DNA of 64,000 bases, from the NCBI GenBank assembly GCA_004296455.1, contig AP018280.1:1984001-2048000 (forward strand), written 5' to 3'. Both the position numbers and the translations under genes were made by a program. Shown here one piece after another: positions 31,310-42,081 of the stretch. Below the pieces are notes generated by a model. It did no database searches. It was given only the letters and a program-made list of their open reading frames with translations, and was not told the DNA's origin. Source of the DNA: Calothrix sp. NIES-4101. GTDB taxonomy: Bacteria; Cyanobacteriota; Cyanobacteriia; Cyanobacteriales; Nostocaceae. How positions within the stretch are numbered: position 1 is the stretch's first letter; each line of letters starts with the position of its first letter.

Positions 31310-31964
31310 GGTTGATTTCCGCCCGTCTCACTGTTGACTGTAAAATTGAGTTTACGAATAAAGTTTCACCAGATGTAGTTTTAAACATCTTTCACAAAGC
31401 TAAAATATTAAGTTTTGTCAATCAAGCCAGCAGTAGCAGGAAACTTCTGCTTAATTAGTTTTTGCATCCGATACCAGCTTCATATTTCAAACTTCAAGCC
31501 AAGCTTTAAGCCAAACTTCAGGAAAGGATTATTTTAACCCTTAAAACAGCACCTACTATATAAATTAATCTAATTCTGTTGTTATCTGTTCAGAGACTTT
31601 GCTTTCAAGAGTTTTTTTGACCTTGTTGAGCAGCAAAAAATTTTTACTTAGGGCTAGTACGTGAAGGCAAAAGTAAGAAGGCAGAAGGAATAAAGCCCAT
31701 AAAACAAGCTTTTTGTCTATTTGCAATGGTTGGTTTATTTCCGCCAACCTGTACTAGCAATGCGATATGTGCTTACTTTCCTTGCCTGATATGTAGATAA
31801 TAAATTCGGACACCTAGACTGATTTTTAACAATGCAAATGATGAATTATTCAGCAACAGTAATCACAAATTAAAAACTGTTACAAATAAGACAAATCACA
31901 TTAGGAACAAATTTGATAAACTAGCTTCGTTAAGGTATGGTGTGAGGCTAATTAACAATAGGCT
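31310..31964. other. Intergenic region
   Basis: About 655 bp between divergent genes (response regulator minus, glycosyltransferase plus). A 60-codon frame at 31565-31747 on the minus strand has a hydrophobic stretch but no ribosome site or recognisable relative, and I do not call it. Otherwise AT-rich promoter sequence. Confidence 0.5.
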
Positions 31965-32738
31965 ATGTCTAATCCGCCTAAATCTGTTTCGACTCAATCT
32001 TGTTCGGTATTAGGGCTACCAGTTCACGTAATGCCAAACTACCCCGACTGGTTACTAGAATGTTTACAATTAGGTCAAGGGGCGCATGTGGTTACGCTCA
32101 ATGCGGAAATGACCATGCAAGCCGAGCAAAACAAACTCCTTGCCGATGTAATTCGCAATGCAGAGCTAGTAATTCCGGATGGCGCAGGGGTAGTTTTGTA
32201 TCTGCGACTGCTATTACAGCAAAAAGTTGAGCGTGCCCCCGGTATTGAACTTGCAGAAAACCTGCTATTCTCCTTAGTGCGATCGCATTCTGATGCCAAG
32301 GTTTTTTTCTATGGTGGAGCTCCTGGAGTTGCCCAACAAGCCGCAAAATATTGGCAGCAGCAAACACCAGAATTAGCGATCGCCGGAACCCATTCAGGTT
32401 ATCATTCAAAGGAAGAAGAAGAAAACCTAAAACAAACCCTGGCTCAAATACAGCCTCAAGTAATTTTGGTTGGGCTAGGAGTACCACGTCAAGAGATGTG
32501 GATTAGTGAAAATCGCCATTTGTGCCCACAGGCAATTTGGATTGGTGTAGGTGGTAGTTTTGATATTTGGTCTGGAACTAAAACCCGTGCCCCTTCTTGG
32601 CTAGGTAATAATAATTTAGAGTGGTTATATCGTCTCTATCAAGAACCTTGGCGCTGGCGACGAATGTTAGCTTTACCGGAATTTGCCTGGAAAGCAATAG
32701 TATATTCGCTAACAGGTAAAGGTGCAGTTGCTCATTAA
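31965..32738 (+). CDS. WecB/TagA/CpsF family glycosyltransferase
   Basis: A 257-residue protein of GT26 family length. VVTLNAEMTMQAEQ (Thr44, Asn46) and VIPDGAGVV with Asp72 form the conserved active-site region. VILVGLGVPRQEMWI and AIWIGVGGSFD-WSG are further signatures. Such enzymes add N-acetylmannosamine or a similar sugar to lipid-linked intermediates of cell-surface polymers. In cyanobacteria they are thought to act in exopolysaccharide or lipopolysaccharide assembly. The acceptor is unknown. It is followed by ftsE after 212 bp on the same strand. Confidence 0.9.
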   Translation: MSNPPKSVSTQSCSVLGLPVHVMPNYPDWLLECLQLGQGAHVVTLNAEMTMQAEQNKLLADVIRNAELVIPDGAGVVLYLRLLLQQKVERAPGIELAENLLFSLVRSHSDAKVFFYGGAPGVAQQAAKYWQQQTPELAIAGTHSGYHSKEEEENLKQTLAQIQPQVILVGLGVPRQEMWISENRHLCPQAIWIGVGGSFDIWSGTKTRAPSWLGNNNLEWLYRLYQEPWRWRRMLALPEFAWKAIVYSLTGKGAVAH

Positions 32739-32950
32739 ACCTGATTTATGTTGATGTATTTATATACTTAGTCGCGAGTCGCAGATGGGGGAAGTGTGTA
32801 AAAACACTTGTTTTATTTTTACCTTTCCCCTTTTTGCCTAAGTATATTGTGCAGTGGTCCATTAAATTTACACAAACTTGATATTTTTTGGCTTTGCGTG
32901 GGAATCCTGAATTTGTGAGCAATTTGTAATCTCATTACCCAAAATCAGCA

Positions 32951-33724
32951 ATGCCAGTTTTAACAAATCAAGTCACAAACGAACTCAAAAATAAAGTAAT
33001 TCCTTATCAATCCGTTATTGAGCAAGAAAAACCAGCGCCGGAACCGAAAAATGAGACTGCGGTAATGGTGCAGTTACGTGATGTCACCAAAACTTATAGC
33101 AATGGGCGTGATGCCTTAATTGATGTCAATTTAAAGGTAAAGAAGGGAGAATTTTTGTTTATTACCGGAGCAAGTGGTTCGGGAAAATCTACCCTTTTAA
33201 AATTGCTGTATGGTGAAGAGTCGCCAACATTGGGAGAGGTATTGGTAGATGATTGCCATGTCCCCAATCTACAGGGGAATAGACTATCCTTACTGCGACG
33301 ACGTATAGGTATTGTTTTTCAAGACTACAAATTAATTCCCCAACGGACAGTATCAGAAAATATCGCAGTGGTTCTGCAAGCACAGGGCTATACTCGTAAA
33401 GAAATCCAGAGACGTTTGCAACCCACTTTAAAACTTGTAGGGCTACTAGCAAAAATGGATTGTTTTCCCAATCAGCTTTCTGGTGGTGAACAACAAAGGG
33501 TGAGTATTGCCCGTGCGATTGTGAGCACACCACCAATAATTTTAGCTGATGAACCCACCGGAAATCTTGATCCGGATAATTCTTGGCAGATAATACAAAT
33601 ATTTAGAAAGCTAAATTCTTTTGGTGCAACAGTAATTGTCACGACTCACGATGAACAATTAGTGCGTCGCTGTAACCATAGAGTCGTTCAGGTAAGAGAT
33701 GGAAAAATTTTGGGTGCTGGGTAA
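32951..33724 (+). CDS. ftsE: FtsE-like ABC transporter ATPase with N-terminal extension
   Basis: A 257-residue ABC ATPase. Walker A is GASGSGKST (residues 73-81), the signature is [15 protein letters not shown] and Walker B with the following glutamate is [13 protein letters not shown]. The segment [15 protein letters not shown] and the order of motifs match FtsE, which with FtsX controls peptidoglycan hydrolases at the division site. A 37-residue N-terminal extension rich in Glu, Lys and Pro precedes the ABC domain. It is not part of the usual FtsE core. No ftsX gene follows: the next gene is convergent. Other small ABC ATPases of the LolD type are an alternative. Confidence 0.8.
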   Translation: MPVLTNQVTNELKNKVIPYQSVIEQEKPAPEPKNETAVMVQLRDVTKTYSNGRDALIDVNLKVKKGEFLFITGASGSGKSTLLKLLYGEESPTLGEVLVDDCHVPNLQGNRLSLLRRRIGIVFQDYKLIPQRTVSENIAVVLQAQGYTRKEIQRRLQPTLKLVGLLAKMDCFPNQLSGGEQQRVSIARAIVSTPPIILADEPTGNLDPDNSWQIIQIFRKLNSFGATVIVTTHDEQLVRRCNHRVVQVRDGKILGAG

Positions 33725-33775
33725 ACTACTGTTGAAATTAAGTGATTTATCACTGAGGGTGAGTAGTAGCCAATT

Positions 33776-34534
33776 CTAAATCTCATAAACTTGTTTTTTT
33801 ACTCTAATTTTGAGAGGTTTTAAAGGAGTTTGTTTTTGGTTAGCTGCCTCGAGTGTTTGCAAACTCTCAAACGTTGCATCTCGGATTAATGTTTCTTTTT
33901 CTTGAGTTAGTAAGAGTTGTAAACATTCTGTAATGTTTTGTTGCTCGGATATATTAATCCTCGAACTTGTTGCTAACTTTGTCAATTGATGCACGGCGAT
34001 GAGACGTTTGAGAGGGTCTGATTCGGTGAGATTTCTTAGTAATTTGTCTATTTGATTTTGGTCTTTATTATCTTGACTATTAATAATTATTCCGATTAAT
34101 AAAATCAGAGTGATGAGAGTACCGATACCTTGTAGAATAGCACCTGTGGCAATCCAGGGATTTTTGGAACCAATCCAAACTGCGATCGCCATATAGGTAC
34201 TCAAAGCAGCTATCCCACCACTCAATACTGCTACAGCAAAACGCCGATTGGGACTGTGCAGCAGTTTACTCAACTCAAACCAGTATTTTTGCCAATTCCA
34301 CTTTTGCATAGAATAAGCTAATGTCATTGCCCCAATACCAATGCTACTAGCCAGCAACAACTTCCAGTCCCACACCAGCATTGCAACAACAACTGTTAAG
34401 ACTCCTAGTACCTTGCCCGGTTCCCGAAATCGCTTTACATATAGCTGTTTTGCGGCTCCTGTCTTAGATGCTGGAAGCGCCCAGTTGGGTATCTGGTTAA
34501 TTAGTTGCTGCCACGAAGACGAAGCTTGTGCCAC
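33776..34534 (-). CDS. Membrane protein with C-terminal helical-repeat region, unknown function
   Basis: A 252-residue protein. Four hydrophobic segments lie in the first 160 residues (about 42-58, 61-77, 98-117, 125-150), followed by a soluble helical part with armadillo-like character (LLRNLTESDPLKRLIAVHQL and later helices). The order suggests a thylakoid or plasma membrane anchor with a cytosolic helical domain. It resembles conserved cyanobacterial proteins annotated only as hypothetical. Its gene converges with ftsE with a 51-bp gap, so the two share a terminator region. Confidence 0.7.
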   Translation of the reverse strand: MAQASSSWQQLINQIPNWALPASKTGAAKQLYVKRFREPGKVLGVLTVVVAMLVWDWKLLLASSIGIGAMTLAYSMQKWNWQKYWFELSKLLHSPNRRFAVAVLSGGIAALSTYMAIAVWIGSKNPWIATGAILQGIGTLITLILLIGIIINSQDNKDQNQIDKLLRNLTESDPLKRLIAVHQLTKLATSSRINISEQQNITECLQLLLTQEKETLIRDATFESLQTLEAANQKQTPLKPLKIRVKKQVYEI

Positions 34535-34700
34535 TGTATTTACCTACTTGATCGACAGATTTATAATATATGGCTTTTGGATGTAAAGTGGGGCAATTAC
34601 CGAACAATCACATATTTTTATCTCAACATCTACTTCAAAATGACTAGTAAAGTCTGAGTATATGCTCATTTGGGAAATTTTTCTTGATTTTTGGTTAAAA

Positions 34701-35426
34701 CTAGTCACAACTAAATTCAAATTTATCAATGGTAAATTGACCATCGAAGGCACAAAGACTAATGCTGTAAATTTCCTGCGCTTTTAATGATAGTAAAGCA
34801 TTCGGAGGAATTATGGAGTCGGTATTTGCTAAATTTGCCCCAGGGAGTACATCATGGGCAATCACTTGACGATCGCGATTATACGCTGACATAATAAGCC
34901 TTTGGGAACTAGTCACCCGGAGATTAACCACATTTACCGGACGCACAAAAGAGGCTTCTAAAAAACCACTTTTTGGCGCTCCCATCAAAACAGTCACTCC
35001 CCGCTCGGTTGGAAACGCCGGATTAGAAGGCTGTATGGCAATACAATTGCTAAAAACTACCCCCAATTCTTCATACTGAAGTTCGACAGATTCAAAGCAT
35101 TGCAATGTGTCCAAGTTTAAACTAATACAATTGTCAACACCCTGTTCAACTACTACATTAGTATCTTCTAAGTCATAAGGTCTAAGAATAGGATTTAATC
35201 GCGTCACCGGATTGATCAGTTTTTGTGCTTTTGAGCTATTTACCTTCCGGGATGTGACTTGCTCTAGGACAACTCCTTCCAGATGACTACTTGTTTTGGT
35301 TACTGTTGTGATGTTATTGATCTTGTTGGGAAAAGCTTCTGCAATTGAGTAACCAAACTGGAGCGAACTACTACTTTCTTCCAGTGTCAGGGATATATCT
35401 GATTTACGATTACCCTGTTTTATCAT
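34701..35426 (-). CDS. Beta-sandwich-like protein, unknown function
   Basis: A 241-residue protein with a Ser/Lys-rich first 90 residues and a beta-rich rest. The alternating pattern of residues 110-241 (FESVELQYEELGVVF, VNVVNLRVTSSQRLIMSAYN and the end SLCAFDGQFTIDKFEFSCD) is like the jelly-roll modules found in cyanobacterial extracellular proteins. No signal peptide is visible, so the location is unclear. No family is recognised with confidence. It is upstream of the membrane-protein gene at 33776-34534 on the same strand with a 166-bp gap and could be co-transcribed. Confidence 0.6.
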   Translation of the reverse strand: MIKQGNRKSDISLTLEESSSSLQFGYSIAEAFPNKINNITTVTKTSSHLEGVVLEQVTSRKVNSSKAQKLINPVTRLNPILRPYDLEDTNVVVEQGVDNCISLNLDTLQCFESVELQYEELGVVFSNCIAIQPSNPAFPTERGVTVLMGAPKSGFLEASFVRPVNVVNLRVTSSQRLIMSAYNRDRQVIAHDVLPGANLANTDSIIPPNALLSLKAQEIYSISLCAFDGQFTIDKFEFSCD

Positions 35427-36079
35427 GAGACCCTCACTGTAACATTGCCGAGAAATTAATTAATTAATTTGCTAATTTAGATACAATCCTGATGTAAAAT
35501 TCCCTGTAAAAGACGAGTATATTTTCTGGAAATTCACTTAAAAATTACATGGTTGAATGACAAACACATACATATCTACTTAAGAATTAAAGCGTACCTA
35601 GAGTATTTTCATGCTCGCCGCTATCAGTGATGTTTCTGATACATTAGCACAAAAATTAGTATGGCAAATAATCCATAAGTAGTACCTAATATTCGGTATA
35701 GCTATTCAAACTACAGTATTTCGCGTCAGGGATGAAACAATATAGTGAAGCGAAAATCACCAAATCTTTACAAGTCGCCTGGTGAGTTTACATCTGCTTT
35801 ACTTGAAAGTAGTCAAGTTGGCTATGTAGTAGTTTTTTCAAGATGCTGATGAAAAAGCTTGTGCTAAACTTTCCGTGAGGTTGAGAAACCCGCGTTCTCA
35901 GCAAACCAATTCAGAAAGTTATAATTTTTCAATCAAAGAAATCCTGTTGCTAACTTTAGCCATTACCTACCTTGAATCATAAAGCTGGTGCGAGATGGAA
36001 AGACGGGGGAAGTGGAGGAAATTTCATGTGTTGTAACTCTCCATCTGCCTTTGTGTCTCTATCTTGCAGTGTTATGGTT
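35427..36079. other. Intergenic region
   Basis: About 650 bp, AT-rich. It lies between the start of the beta-sandwich gene and the stop of the NYN-LOTUS gene. I see only very short frames and no clear RNA or repeat. Confidence 0.5.
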
Positions 36080-37336
36080 TTACTTTTTCCCTTTTGGTGT
36101 ATCCCCATTATTTGACTGTTGGGGCATTTTGAATAGCGCTATATATGTCTCAGAATCTTCTGGTAATTGGTGTACAACAAATTCGGGTTTGGTAAGAAAA
36201 ATATCTTTAGCCGTTTTACCAGGGAAGTGATAAAAAATGACTTGCTTGACACCAATGTTGTATTTACTATGAAAAATTTGAGATAATTTTGACAATTTCA
36301 GCCATTGGTTGCCAGTACGAGACTCTTCATCTCGCATAATATCTTTAATTTGAGTAATAAATTGTTCAACACTTGGTAATACTACATACTGCCAAGTTTT
36401 ACTACTTTGGTTTTCCAGCACTTTGAGATTACAACCCTGTTTCGTGACACGATATACAGTTAAACCGTGTTGCTGAAGGTGATTGCACAGGTTTGTCATG
36501 ACATTGTCTGATGAACAAACCAAGACTTCTTTGGCATTTGGGAAGCGATCGCAGATGGATGAACCATAGGCTATCATTTTACCATCAGCATTATCTTTGC
36601 CGGAAGGAACGTGAATGAGATCGTAGCCACGTTGATGTAACTCTGCGTCTAGTTTACCTTTACGTGCCCAATTTGCAAATGCAACTTTGACTTGAATGGG
36701 TGAATGACAAATTGTGGTTAAAAATTTTTCTGTTTCTGGATTCAGTTGCAGATTTTCTGCATCTAATAATAAAACTGTAATTCCTGTTAATGTTGTGGTT
36801 GCTGGTATTTTATCTGCTTCTTTTTCTACTTTTTGGGTATTTTCGGCGCTAATTGCGATTTTTTCTGTAGTTTTTTCGATTTGTAGTGATTCTAAGTGTT
36901 GCGGTTGCAGAGTTTCAGTTGTTACGACTGGCTGAAAATTTTCCCCATTGGCAGGATTAACTAGTTGCTGTGGCGCAACGACAATATTATTTCTGATATT
37001 TGTATTTGTATTTATATTTGTATTTAATGAACAGAGTTGAATCACTTTTGCGATTAAGTCAATTACTATCTGCGATTCAAACGATTTCGGGGAAAGTAGG
37101 GCTTTGAGAAATTTTTGCAGTCGTTGCTGGATATTAGCTGCATCTTTAGCTGTACCGAGGACTTCTGCTAGCTTATTTTTTAAACCAGCTTGATGGCGAT
37201 CGCTCGACCAAGGTATATTTCTATACTTTTCTAGAAGTAGATGTGGTTGCTGTTCTTGAATGGTAACTATGGCTTGACAGACATCGGAGCCAATTTGATT
37301 CAACAAAACAGAATTGTCAGCAGTCAAAACAGCCAT
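36080..37336 (-). CDS. NYN-domain protein with C-terminal LOTUS/OST-HTH domain
   Basis: A 418-residue protein. Residues 1-105 are helical, then an Asn/Thr-rich low-complexity stretch (about 105-118) and a charged linker to about 183. A NYN (PIN-like) domain spans about 184-305, with acidic residues Asp192 in LLLDAENL, Asp248/Asp251 in KDNADGKM and Asp277 in VCSSDNVM, as expected for a metal-dependent RNase. Residues 320-403 fit a LOTUS/OST-HTH domain (LKLSKLSQIFHSKY and the end ETYIALFK), which in animals binds RNA, including G-quadruplexes. The combination is known from limkain/MARF1-type proteins and some bacterial proteins. RNA processing or decay is the inferred role. Confidence 0.75.
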   Translation of the reverse strand: MAVLTADNSVLLNQIGSDVCQAIVTIQEQQPHLLLEKYRNIPWSSDRHQAGLKNKLAEVLGTAKDAANIQQRLQKFLKALLSPKSFESQIVIDLIAKVIQLCSLNTNINTNTNIRNNIVVAPQQLVNPANGENFQPVVTTETLQPQHLESLQIEKTTEKIAISAENTQKVEKEADKIPATTTLTGITVLLLDAENLQLNPETEKFLTTICHSPIQVKVAFANWARKGKLDAELHQRGYDLIHVPSGKDNADGKMIAYGSSICDRFPNAKEVLVCSSDNVMTNLCNHLQQHGLTVYRVTKQGCNLKVLENQSSKTWQYVVLPSVEQFITQIKDIMRDEESRTGNQWLKLSKLSQIFHSKYNIGVKQVIFYHFPGKTAKDIFLTKPEFVVHQLPEDSETYIALFKMPQQSNNGDTPKGKK

Positions 37337-37493
37337 AACTCAATCTATGCAGTAGAACATCCTGTCTTAGAATCTTTATCCAAGATTTATCAAAGACCAT
37401 CTTTAATCAAGTTATATCTGGCTGTTTAAGCGGATGAAATCAGTAAATTTGCTGACAAAGGGCAAACTCTGAGTAATTTCCCTTCGGGAATGT

Positions 37494-37517
37494 GTTCCCA
37501 GCCTTGCGGCTGGGAAC
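37494..37517. repeat. Perfect hairpin repeat GTTCCCAGCC/GGCTGGGAAC
   Basis: Ten-bp perfect arms around a TTGC loop. A smaller TTCCC-TTC-GGGAA hairpin lies directly before it (near 37478-37490). It lies beyond the stop codon of the phosphodiesterase gene and may help to end its transcript; the form is typical of dispersed hairpin repeats in cyanobacteria. Confidence 0.75.
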
Positions 37518-37596
37518 TAGGAAAACCAAGAATTTGATACTGAATTGCAGGCTTATTTTTTCGTCATGATTGCCGAATCTTAGCCTAATTCTAAAT

Positions 37597-40500
37597 CTAG
37601 ATAATAGTTACAGAGCTAAGTTTGACATTCTTGAGTGTTGCCAGTAAGTCACCACCCGAACTAATCAAGGTATCATTACCACTAATACTCACCGATACAG
37701 TGCTGTTAGTATTTAGGGTACTACCTAAACTGATTTGATCGTTGCTGCCATAATTAAAGATAGTTGTGGAACCAACACCTGTATCTAAGAGAAATTTGTC
37801 ATTACCACTACCAGAATACACAGTATTATTACCAGTGCCCGCAGAAATAACATTATTACCTTCGTTGGCATAGATCAGGTCATCACCCGCACCAGAATAA
37901 ATCAAATCAGCTTGGGAACCGCCGTAAATTAAGTCATTACCAGAACCAGTGGTAATTTTATTGATTCCTTCATTGGCATAAATCAGATTATTGCCATTCC
38001 CAAGGAAAAAGACATCATCACTAGAACCACCATAGGCAATGTTATTTCCATTACCAGCAATGAAGATATTTTTACCTTCGTTACCGTAAATGGTGTTGTT
38101 GCCTGCGCCAGCAGCGAATAATTCGTCTTTGTCGCTACCATAAAGGACATCATCGCCTCCTGTCCCTTGAATTTGCATAGCTGGCAGATTTTGACCTGTA
38201 ATTCCCACACGAGGATCGAGATTTAGGGGTTTATCCAACTCTAGAATAATGATTTCATTATTATCGATCGCCGGAGGACGACCGACAGAGAAGGGGTAAT
38301 TGTTATCGTTCGCCACGAGGATGGTGTTCTCGTCAATAACTAGGACATCTTCAATTGTTTGGAAGGGCATTTTGAAGGTGCTGCTACCATCTTTATTTAA
38401 ATCCTGGGGGTCTTGAATATTCAGTAAATCAGCGACTTCTTGTTTAGCGACAAAACCGTTGAGGTCTTTTTGAGAAAAGTCCACTTTGTAGATTTTTTTG
38501 AATTTAGCCGCATCCCCTTGATTGTTATCGCGTTCAATCACAAGATATTCATTCTCATTAATTACAGCGATATCACCGATCGCATGGTTGGGATTTTCCA
38601 GTTGGTAATACCCCAGTAAACCCTGATATTGCTGGGAGGCGATATCAAAATTATAGATACGGAGGGAACCCGGAGTATCGCCAACAACCGTACCTTCTAG
38701 TAGTGGATATAACTTGGTTTTGTCGGGGTTAATTGCTAGCCCTTCAAAGCCTCTAGAACCACCCAGGTTTGAGGCAGCAGTTGTACCGACATACAGGTCA
38801 CGAATAGTATCACCTGTTCCCGGGAAATCAGTGAAGAAACCATCAACACCTAACTCAATGAACTGTTTATATTCCTTTGCTGGGTCGCCGTTATAGTCGG
38901 GAGCCAAAAATACGCCTTCATTGCGTAAAGTATAAAGATGTACAAGTAATCCGGCACTGTGGGCATCTTCAACTAATGTAGTGGGAGGCAGCAATTTACC
39001 ATCACTACCAGCTGGCACAATTAAACGTTTATTGGGACCAATACCTGCTGCATAGTCGGCGATTTTAGTTAATTCTGCCGGCTTTGTCAGGTCGCCGTAA
39101 GTACGTTTATCACCCGTGACTATAAAATCATAGGGGCGATCGCTGGCTCCACCAAATAGCTGTACCAATGGCAAATCAATTTTTGCCTGGGGCATGATGT
39201 TATTTTTGAGCTCCTGGAGATTGCCAACCTCAAAGGATTGAATAAATAACCGTTTAGGATCAGTAAAATTTTTCGCAACTAGGGTGTCAACTAGTTTTTG
39301 TCCTAGGTTGATATTAATCGCAGTACCATCAATGCGTTTTCCTTCGCTAGCAAAGTAGGTGGGATGTTTGGTTTCCGGATAGATGCCTATTTTGCGTCCG
39401 GTTTCCCGCTCAACTTGCTGGACTAAATCAATGATTTCTGCCAAGGTGGGAACTTGGAGTTTATCGTTATTAAACTTAGTACCCCGTAAAGCTGGTAAAC
39501 GCTCGATCGCATTTAGGGTTTTGAGTTCAGCCAGGGTGAAATCTTCAGTAAACCAACCTTTAACGCTGCGTCCATCAATGACTTTGGTGGTGAGGAGATT
39601 GGCAAACTCTGGACGCAGGTATACGTCGGTGCTGGTGTCGGTATTATTCAGGCTACCGTCAGCATTGAGGACTGCTAAAGCATTTTCGTGGCGAGCAACT
39701 AAAATACCATCTTTGGTGGCAACTAAATCAGGTTCAATAAAATCTGCACCTTGAGCGATCGCGAGTTTGTAGGCTGCTAAGGTATGTTCAGGGCGCTCCC
39801 CACTAGCACCACGATGTCCAATGACAATAGGGGGATTTTTGTCAAGGGTTTTGAACTCATTCGTTTTCAGGACATCTGGATTTTGGGGCGATCGTACAAA
39901 TGGCGATAAAATTTGGTCACGTACCAAGTCACCTGTACCGGGGAAGTCTGTGAAATAAGCATCAACACCCAAATTAATAAACTGTTTAAATTCAGCTTCG
40001 GGATTGCCATTGTAGTCTGCTGCTAAATACCGTCCCTCGTTACGGAAGGTGTAGGGATGTACCTGCAAGCCAGCTGCATGGGCATCTTGGATTAAAGTTG
40101 TTGGAGGTAAAGTGGTTTTATCGGCATCATTAACAGCGCCATCCCCATTAACATCATCGGCTTTGCCATCACCATTTGCATCCACACCCTTAACAGAAAC
40201 AATCATTCGTTTCCAAGGTCCAATACCATCAGCATAGGTGGCGATTTCCTCTAGCCCCGCAGGTGTGCGTAAATCTGCATAGGTGCGCGAGTCACCACTA
40301 ACGACAAAATCGTAGGGTTGAACCTCAATAAGAGAGCCATCCAAACCGACATCTGCGGCATCTAATAACTGCACCAAAGGTAAGTCGATACCCGCTTTGG
40401 GCATGATGACGTTGTTTAGTTCCTTGAGATTACTAGTTTCAAAGGACTGAATAAATACACGTTTTGGGTCAGTAAATCCAGCTTTTACCAAGGTATCGAT

Positions 40501-41508
40501 GAGTTTTTCCTCCAGGGATAAACCCAGGGCATCATGGTAAGTTGGATGCTTGGTTTCCGGATAAATGCCAATTTTACGCCCAGTCAGGGTTTCTTCCTGC
40601 TTCACCAAATTGATAATTTCCTCCAAGGTAGGAATTTCCAATACCCCATTAAATGCTTGGGTGCGGAAATCTTGAGGCATTTTTGCCCGGAGTGTCTTCA
40701 GTTCCGCCAAAGTAAAATCGGAGACAAAGAAGCCTTCTTCGGCAACTCCATCAACTATTTTGGTGGTTTTGCGATTCGCAAACTCCGGGCGATCGCTCAC
40801 ATCGGTAGTATTAATAATATTGGGTTCATGACGAGCGACTAATACCCCATCCTTAGTAGAAACCAGGTCAGGCTCGATAAAATCAGCACCTCGGTCAATC
40901 GCTAATTTATAGGCAGCTAAAGTGTGTTCCGGCAGTTCACCACTTGCACCCCGGTGTCCAATAACTAAAGGAGCTTCTCCATTAAGAGTATTCAGTTTGA
41001 CAGAATTTGGTGTGGCGACAGGAGCTGCGAGTAACTTCCCAGTGGCATCAAAATGGAGCAAATAGGGGCCAAATTCATCACCAATCCAAATCGTTCCATC
41101 TTTGGCTAAAACAAAGGATTCAATATCAAAATCAGCCCCAGTTAGCGATCGCTCTGTTGTTCCTTCATTGGTAATTTTAAAGGGAATTTTTTTATCTGGG
41201 TCAGCTAGCTGAATAAAGTTACCAACTTCAACGCTACCATCTCCATTTTTAATCCCACGGAAATTGGGATCAACTTGATAAATTCGCAATAAAAAATCTG
41301 AACTATTATTCTTGGCTCCATAGCCATTATCTGCCATAAACCAAAACTTATCAGCGCCAGCAAACTGGACAGCACTAAATCCCTGTACTGGTTGTCCCGG
41401 AAAAGGTCCTGTGCGACCATTTGCAGAGATGTCTTTACCTGATGGAGTTCCATCTGCAAATGTATCGGCGGGAAGAGAAGCGAAACCTTTGAGTTTGGTA
41501 GTTGCCAT
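37597..41508 (-). CDS. Secreted phosphodiesterase: two GDPD domains inside a phytase-like domain, with RTX-type repeats
   Basis: A 1303-residue protein. Residues 1-175 begin an esterase-like-phytase domain. Two glycerophosphodiester phosphodiesterase (GDPD) domains follow at about 180-531 and 560-920; each opens with IGHRGASGE plus [12 protein letters not shown], has FIEPDL with metal-binding Glu/Asp, and ends in [10 protein letters not shown]. The second half of the phytase-like fold continues at about 930-1150 ([20 protein letters not shown]). The end (about 1155-1303) is glycine/Asp/Asn-rich with RTX-like nonapeptides such as [10 protein letters not shown] and [10 protein letters not shown] calcium-loop motif [10 protein letters not shown] lies in the first GDPD. 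Without a signal peptide, type I secretion is likely. The role would be to release phosphate from glycerophosphodiesters. Confidence 0.88.
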   Translation of the reverse strand: MATTKLKGFASLPADTFADGTPSGKDISANGRTGPFPGQPVQGFSAVQFAGADKFWFMADNGYGAKNNSSDFLLRIYQVDPNFRGIKNGDGSVEVGNFIQLADPDKKIPFKITNEGTTERSLTGADFDIESFVLAKDGTIWIGDEFGPYLLHFDATGKLLAAPVATPNSVKLNTLNGEAPLVIGHRGASGELPEHTLAAYKLAIDRGADFIEPDLVSTKDGVLVARHEPNIINTTDVSDRPEFANRKTTKIVDGVAEEGFFVSDFTLAELKTLRAKMPQDFRTQAFNGVLEIPTLEEIINLVKQEETLTGRKIGIYPETKHPTYHDALGLSLEEKLIDTLVKAGFTDPKRVFIQSFETSNLKELNNVIMPKAGIDLPLVQLLDAADVGLDGSLIEVQPYDFVVSGDSRTYADLRTPAGLEEIATYADGIGPWKRMIVSVKGVDANGDGKADDVNGDGAVNDADKTTLPPTTLIQDAHAAGLQVHPYTFRNEGRYLAADYNGNPEAEFKQFINLGVDAYFTDFPGTGDLVRDQILSPFVRSPQNPDVLKTNEFKTLDKNPPIVIGHRGASGERPEHTLAAYKLAIAQGADFIEPDLVATKDGILVARHENALAVLNADGSLNNTDTSTDVYLRPEFANLLTTKVIDGRSVKGWFTEDFTLAELKTLNAIERLPALRGTKFNNDKLQVPTLAEIIDLVQQVERETGRKIGIYPETKHPTYFASEGKRIDGTAININLGQKLVDTLVAKNFTDPKRLFIQSFEVGNLQELKNNIMPQAKIDLPLVQLFGGASDRPYDFIVTGDKRTYGDLTKPAELTKIADYAAGIGPNKRLIVPAGSDGKLLPPTTLVEDAHSAGLLVHLYTLRNEGVFLAPDYNGDPAKEYKQFIELGVDGFFTDFPGTGDTIRDLYVGTTAASNLGGSRGFEGLAINPDKTKLYPLLEGTVVGDTPGSLRIYNFDIASQQYQGLLGYYQLENPNHAIGDIAVINENEYLVIERDNNQGDAAKFKKIYKVDFSQKDLNGFVAKQEVADLLNIQDPQDLNKDGSSTFKMPFQTIEDVLVIDENTILVANDNNYPFSVGRPPAIDNNEIIILELDKPLNLDPRVGITGQNLPAMQIQGTGGDDVLYGSDKDELFAAGAGNNTIYGNEGKNIFIAGNGNNIAYGGSSDDVFFLGNGNNLIYANEGINKITTGSGNDLIYGGSQADLIYSGAGDDLIYANEGNNVISAGTGNNTVYSGSGNDKFLLDTGVGSTTIFNYGSNDQISLGSTLNTNSTVSVSISGNDTLISSGGDLLATLKNVKLSSVTII

Positions 41509-42034
41509 AATCGGTATTTAGGGTAGTATGGATTCCGGAAATAAATCTTGCTTGTAGTAAGTGGAGAAAGTACATACCACAAGCCCCGTCAAACTGAGTT
41601 GTGAGTAAAAATTAAATGGAAAGGTTTTAAATCAATCAAGTACAACTATTTCTCTAGTGAGTAATATCAAAAATGCTCATATGTAGTTTGCCAAACATCA
41701 AATTTGAATGCAAAATTTTGTGCGATCGCTATTAGTAGATGTTACATTTGGATACCTAAAAGGGTTAGTAACTAATAAAAATCTGCCCAATACCCTGAGT
41801 TGAGATAGCAAAATTCACATATGAGAGTTTTGTTGAGTTGAAAATTTACTGAATTTCGAGAGGAAAGTGATACTTGCAATTTCAATTTGACACGTAAAAG
41901 TTAAGGACAAGAAAAACTCAGATTAAGGTATCAGTGAATTTTGTGAGCTATTTATCGCTTTGGTTTCCGGTATCTCTGGGATATACCTATATTCTCTTTA
42001 TTTTCTTTTTTCTACTAATCCAAGATTTTAATTA
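41509..42034. other. Intergenic region upstream of the phosphodiesterase gene
   Basis: About 525 bp up to the left target-site copy of the IS element. It should contain the phosphodiesterase promoter. I looked for a Pho box of three 8-mers with 11-bp period and did not find one. No coding frame is seen. Confidence 0.5.
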
Positions 42035-42081
42035 GGCTTTGCCTAGGCTGTTGACTCTGTGCCTTTTGACATGGTAAAAGT

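Noticed and set aside
31565-31747. 60-codon frame on the minus strand with a hydrophobic stretch
   Set aside because: No ribosome site, no relative recognised and AT-rich spacer composition; not enough to call a gene.
35988-36230. 80-codon frame on the plus strand
   Set aside because: It overlaps the end of the NYN-LOTUS gene on the other strand and has a cysteine- and leucine-rich composition typical of a chance frame.
37740-38160. Repetitive DNA near the end of the phosphodiesterase gene
   Set aside because: It encodes the RTX-like Gly/Asp/Asn repeats of the protein and is not a DNA-level element.
41509-42034. Pho box upstream of the phosphodiesterase
   Set aside because: Only isolated TTTAA stretches were seen, with a 15-bp rather than an 11-bp period.
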